Positions 63,201-64,000 of a DNA stretch of 64,000 nucleotides are shown here, piece by piece. The notes below the pieces were generated by a model. That model saw only the letters and a program-made list of their open reading frames with translations, was not told the DNA's origin and searched no databases. Source of the DNA: Pseudomonadota bacterium (lineage in GTDB: Bacteria > Pseudomonadota > Gammaproteobacteria > Burkholderiales > Burkholderiaceae_C); contig JAJZVU010000008.1 in the NCBI GenBank assembly GCA_021845505.1, positions 41,291 to 105,290 of the forward strand, read 5' to 3'. The stretch's first letter is position 1; each line of letters begins with the position of its first letter. Both the position numbers and the translations under genes were made by a program.

Positions 63201-63671
63201 ATGTTCCACCTGGTCCTGGTCCACCCCGAGATTCCCCCCAACACCGGCAATGTGATCCGGCTGGCCGCCAACACCGGCTGCAGCCTGCACCTGGTGCAAC
63301 CGCTGGGCTTCGAGCTCGACGACGCGCGCATGCGCCGCGCCGGCCTGGACTACCACGAGAGCGCGCGGCTGCGCGTGCACGAATCCTGGGCGGCGCTGCG
63401 CGCCCACGCCGCCGCGCTCGGCGGCAGCTGGTGGGCCTTCAGCAGCCATGCCTCGCGCCTGCTGCCGCAGGCGCGCTTCGCGGCCGGCGACTGGCTGGTG
63501 TTCGGCGCCGAGACCGCAGGCCTTCCCGCCGCGGTGCTGCAGCAGTTCCCCGACGACCACCGGCTGCGCCTGCCGATGCGCCCCGGCCAGCGCAGCCTGA
63601 ACCTGTCCAACGCCGTCGCCGTCGCCACCTTCGAAGCCTGGCGCCAGAACGACTGGCAAGGCGCCCGCTGA
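63201..63671 (+). CDS. trmL: tRNA (cytidine(34)-2'-O)-methyltransferase TrmL
   Basis: TrmL is a SPOUT-fold enzyme that methylates the wobble ribose of certain leucine tRNAs. The 156-residue protein has LVHPEIPPNTGNVIRLAANTG at the N terminus and the knotted SAM site near the C terminus (VFGAETAGLP, LPMRPGQRSLNLSNAVAVATFEAWRQ). The open frame starts 12 codons earlier, but the ATG at 63201 fits the family. It follows comF on the same strand by 70 bp. Confidence 0.95.
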   Translation: MFHLVLVHPEIPPNTGNVIRLAANTGCSLHLVQPLGFELDDARMRRAGLDYHESARLRVHESWAALRAHAAALGGSWWAFSSHASRLLPQARFAAGDWLVFGAETAGLPAAVLQQFPDDHRLRLPMRPGQRSLNLSNAVAVATFEAWRQNDWQGAR

Positions 63672-63703
63672 CGAAGGGGCCCTACCCAGCCCCCACCCGC
63701 AGG

Positions 63704-64000
63704 TCCCAGCCCCACCGCCGCCTGACACCCTGCGCCCCCGCACGCCGCACGCTGCTCAGAGCCCCCCGCCCGCAGCCCCGCCCCCGAACCTCCCCCGGAG
63801 ATCCCAGCCCCAGCGCCGCCTGACACCCTCCGCCACCGAGCGCTGCACGCTGCTCAGAGCCCCCCGCCCGCAGCCCCGCCCCCGAACCTCCCCCGGAGAT
63901 CCCAGCCCCACCGCCGCCTGACAGTGCCCGCTCCCGCACCCCCTGCGCTGCTCAGAGCCGCCCGGCCGCAGGGCCGCCCCCGAACCTCCCCCGGAGATCC
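63704..64000 (+). repeat. 98-bp tandem repeat array
   Basis: At least three direct repeats begin at 63704, 63802 and 63900, each opening TCCCAGCCCCA, and a fourth starts at 63998, so the array continues past the window. Copies share long identical blocks (GCTGCTCAGAGCC, CCCCGAACCTCCCCCGGAGA) and differ mainly in the segment about 25-45 bp into each unit. The minus strand is G-run rich. The period is not a multiple of three and no coding potential is evident. Confidence 0.9.

Noticed and set aside
63704..64000. CRISPR array
   Set aside because: The 98-bp units are contiguous direct repeats without short repeat/unique spacer structure, and no cas gene is present.

Overview
The window is a chromosomal segment of a very GC-rich (roughly 70%) Gram-negative bacterium. 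Gene content and gene order point to the order Burkholderiales (Betaproteobacteria): a dcw cell-wall cluster carrying a fused MurE-MurF, an lolB-ispE-tRNA-Gln-prs-rplY block, nadK divergent from hrcA, a cox/ctaA/ctaB assembly cluster beside comF and trmL, and hairpin-rich repeats of the kind common in Comamonadaceae-like genomes. I cannot name the genus. Almost all of it is ordinary core genome. I saw no prophage, IS transposase, integrase or CRISPR array.

Region by region. 1-8.25 kb (minus strand): the 5' part of the dcw operon, mraZ-rsmH-ftsL-ftsI-murEF-mraY-murD, with a well-defined promoter and MraZ-type operator repeats. 8.49-11.9 kb (minus): RNase P RNA, pyrC and an Atm1-type ABC exporter. 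12.0-18.8 kb: yciA (plus), then rplY, prs, tRNA-Gln, ispE, lolB and a TPR protein (minus), then mutM (plus). 18.9-27.4 kb: a dynamin-like GTPase and mutY separated by an 80-bp tandem repeat, then rapZ, recN and nadK (minus), hrcA (plus) and a pseudopilin-like gene. 27.5-28.4 kb: tRNA-Ile2(CAU), a higBA toxin-antitoxin pair and a second, diverged copy of the tRNA 3' half, which looks like a relic of tRNA-targeted integration.

28.7-34.7 kb: an SDR oxidoreductase, a three-gene TRAP transporter with a divergent GntR/HutC regulator, a membrane protein and a PAT-like acetyltransferase. 34.7-41.2 kb: two divergent transcription units share a promoter region with a palindrome in its spacer. One encodes a 610-residue Gly-rich lipoprotein and an intact EAL phosphodiesterase; the other encodes DUF6502, a DUF5666 repeat lipoprotein and a SAM methyltransferase. 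This is the best candidate for an undescribed system. 41.2-49.1 kb: a five-gene, end-overlapping operon of outer-membrane channel, adaptor, RND pump, response regulator and histidine kinase, preceded by 11-bp-spaced direct repeats that look like the regulator's own binding site.

49.1-53.6 kb: a fumarylacetoacetate-hydrolase-family enzyme with a zeta-class GST isomerase, an orphan Pal lipoprotein, queE and an RhlE-type helicase. 53.6-61.1 kb (minus): gluQ, then the aa3 cytochrome oxidase cluster DUF2244-coxB-small assembly protein-DUF2970-coxC-surf1-SCO-like-ctaA-ctaB. The catalytic subunit coxA and the CuB chaperone ctaG/cox11 are both absent from the places where they normally sit. 61.4-63.7 kb: a BioC-like methyltransferase, comF and trmL. 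The last 300 bp are an intergenic array of 98-bp tandem repeats that runs off the window.
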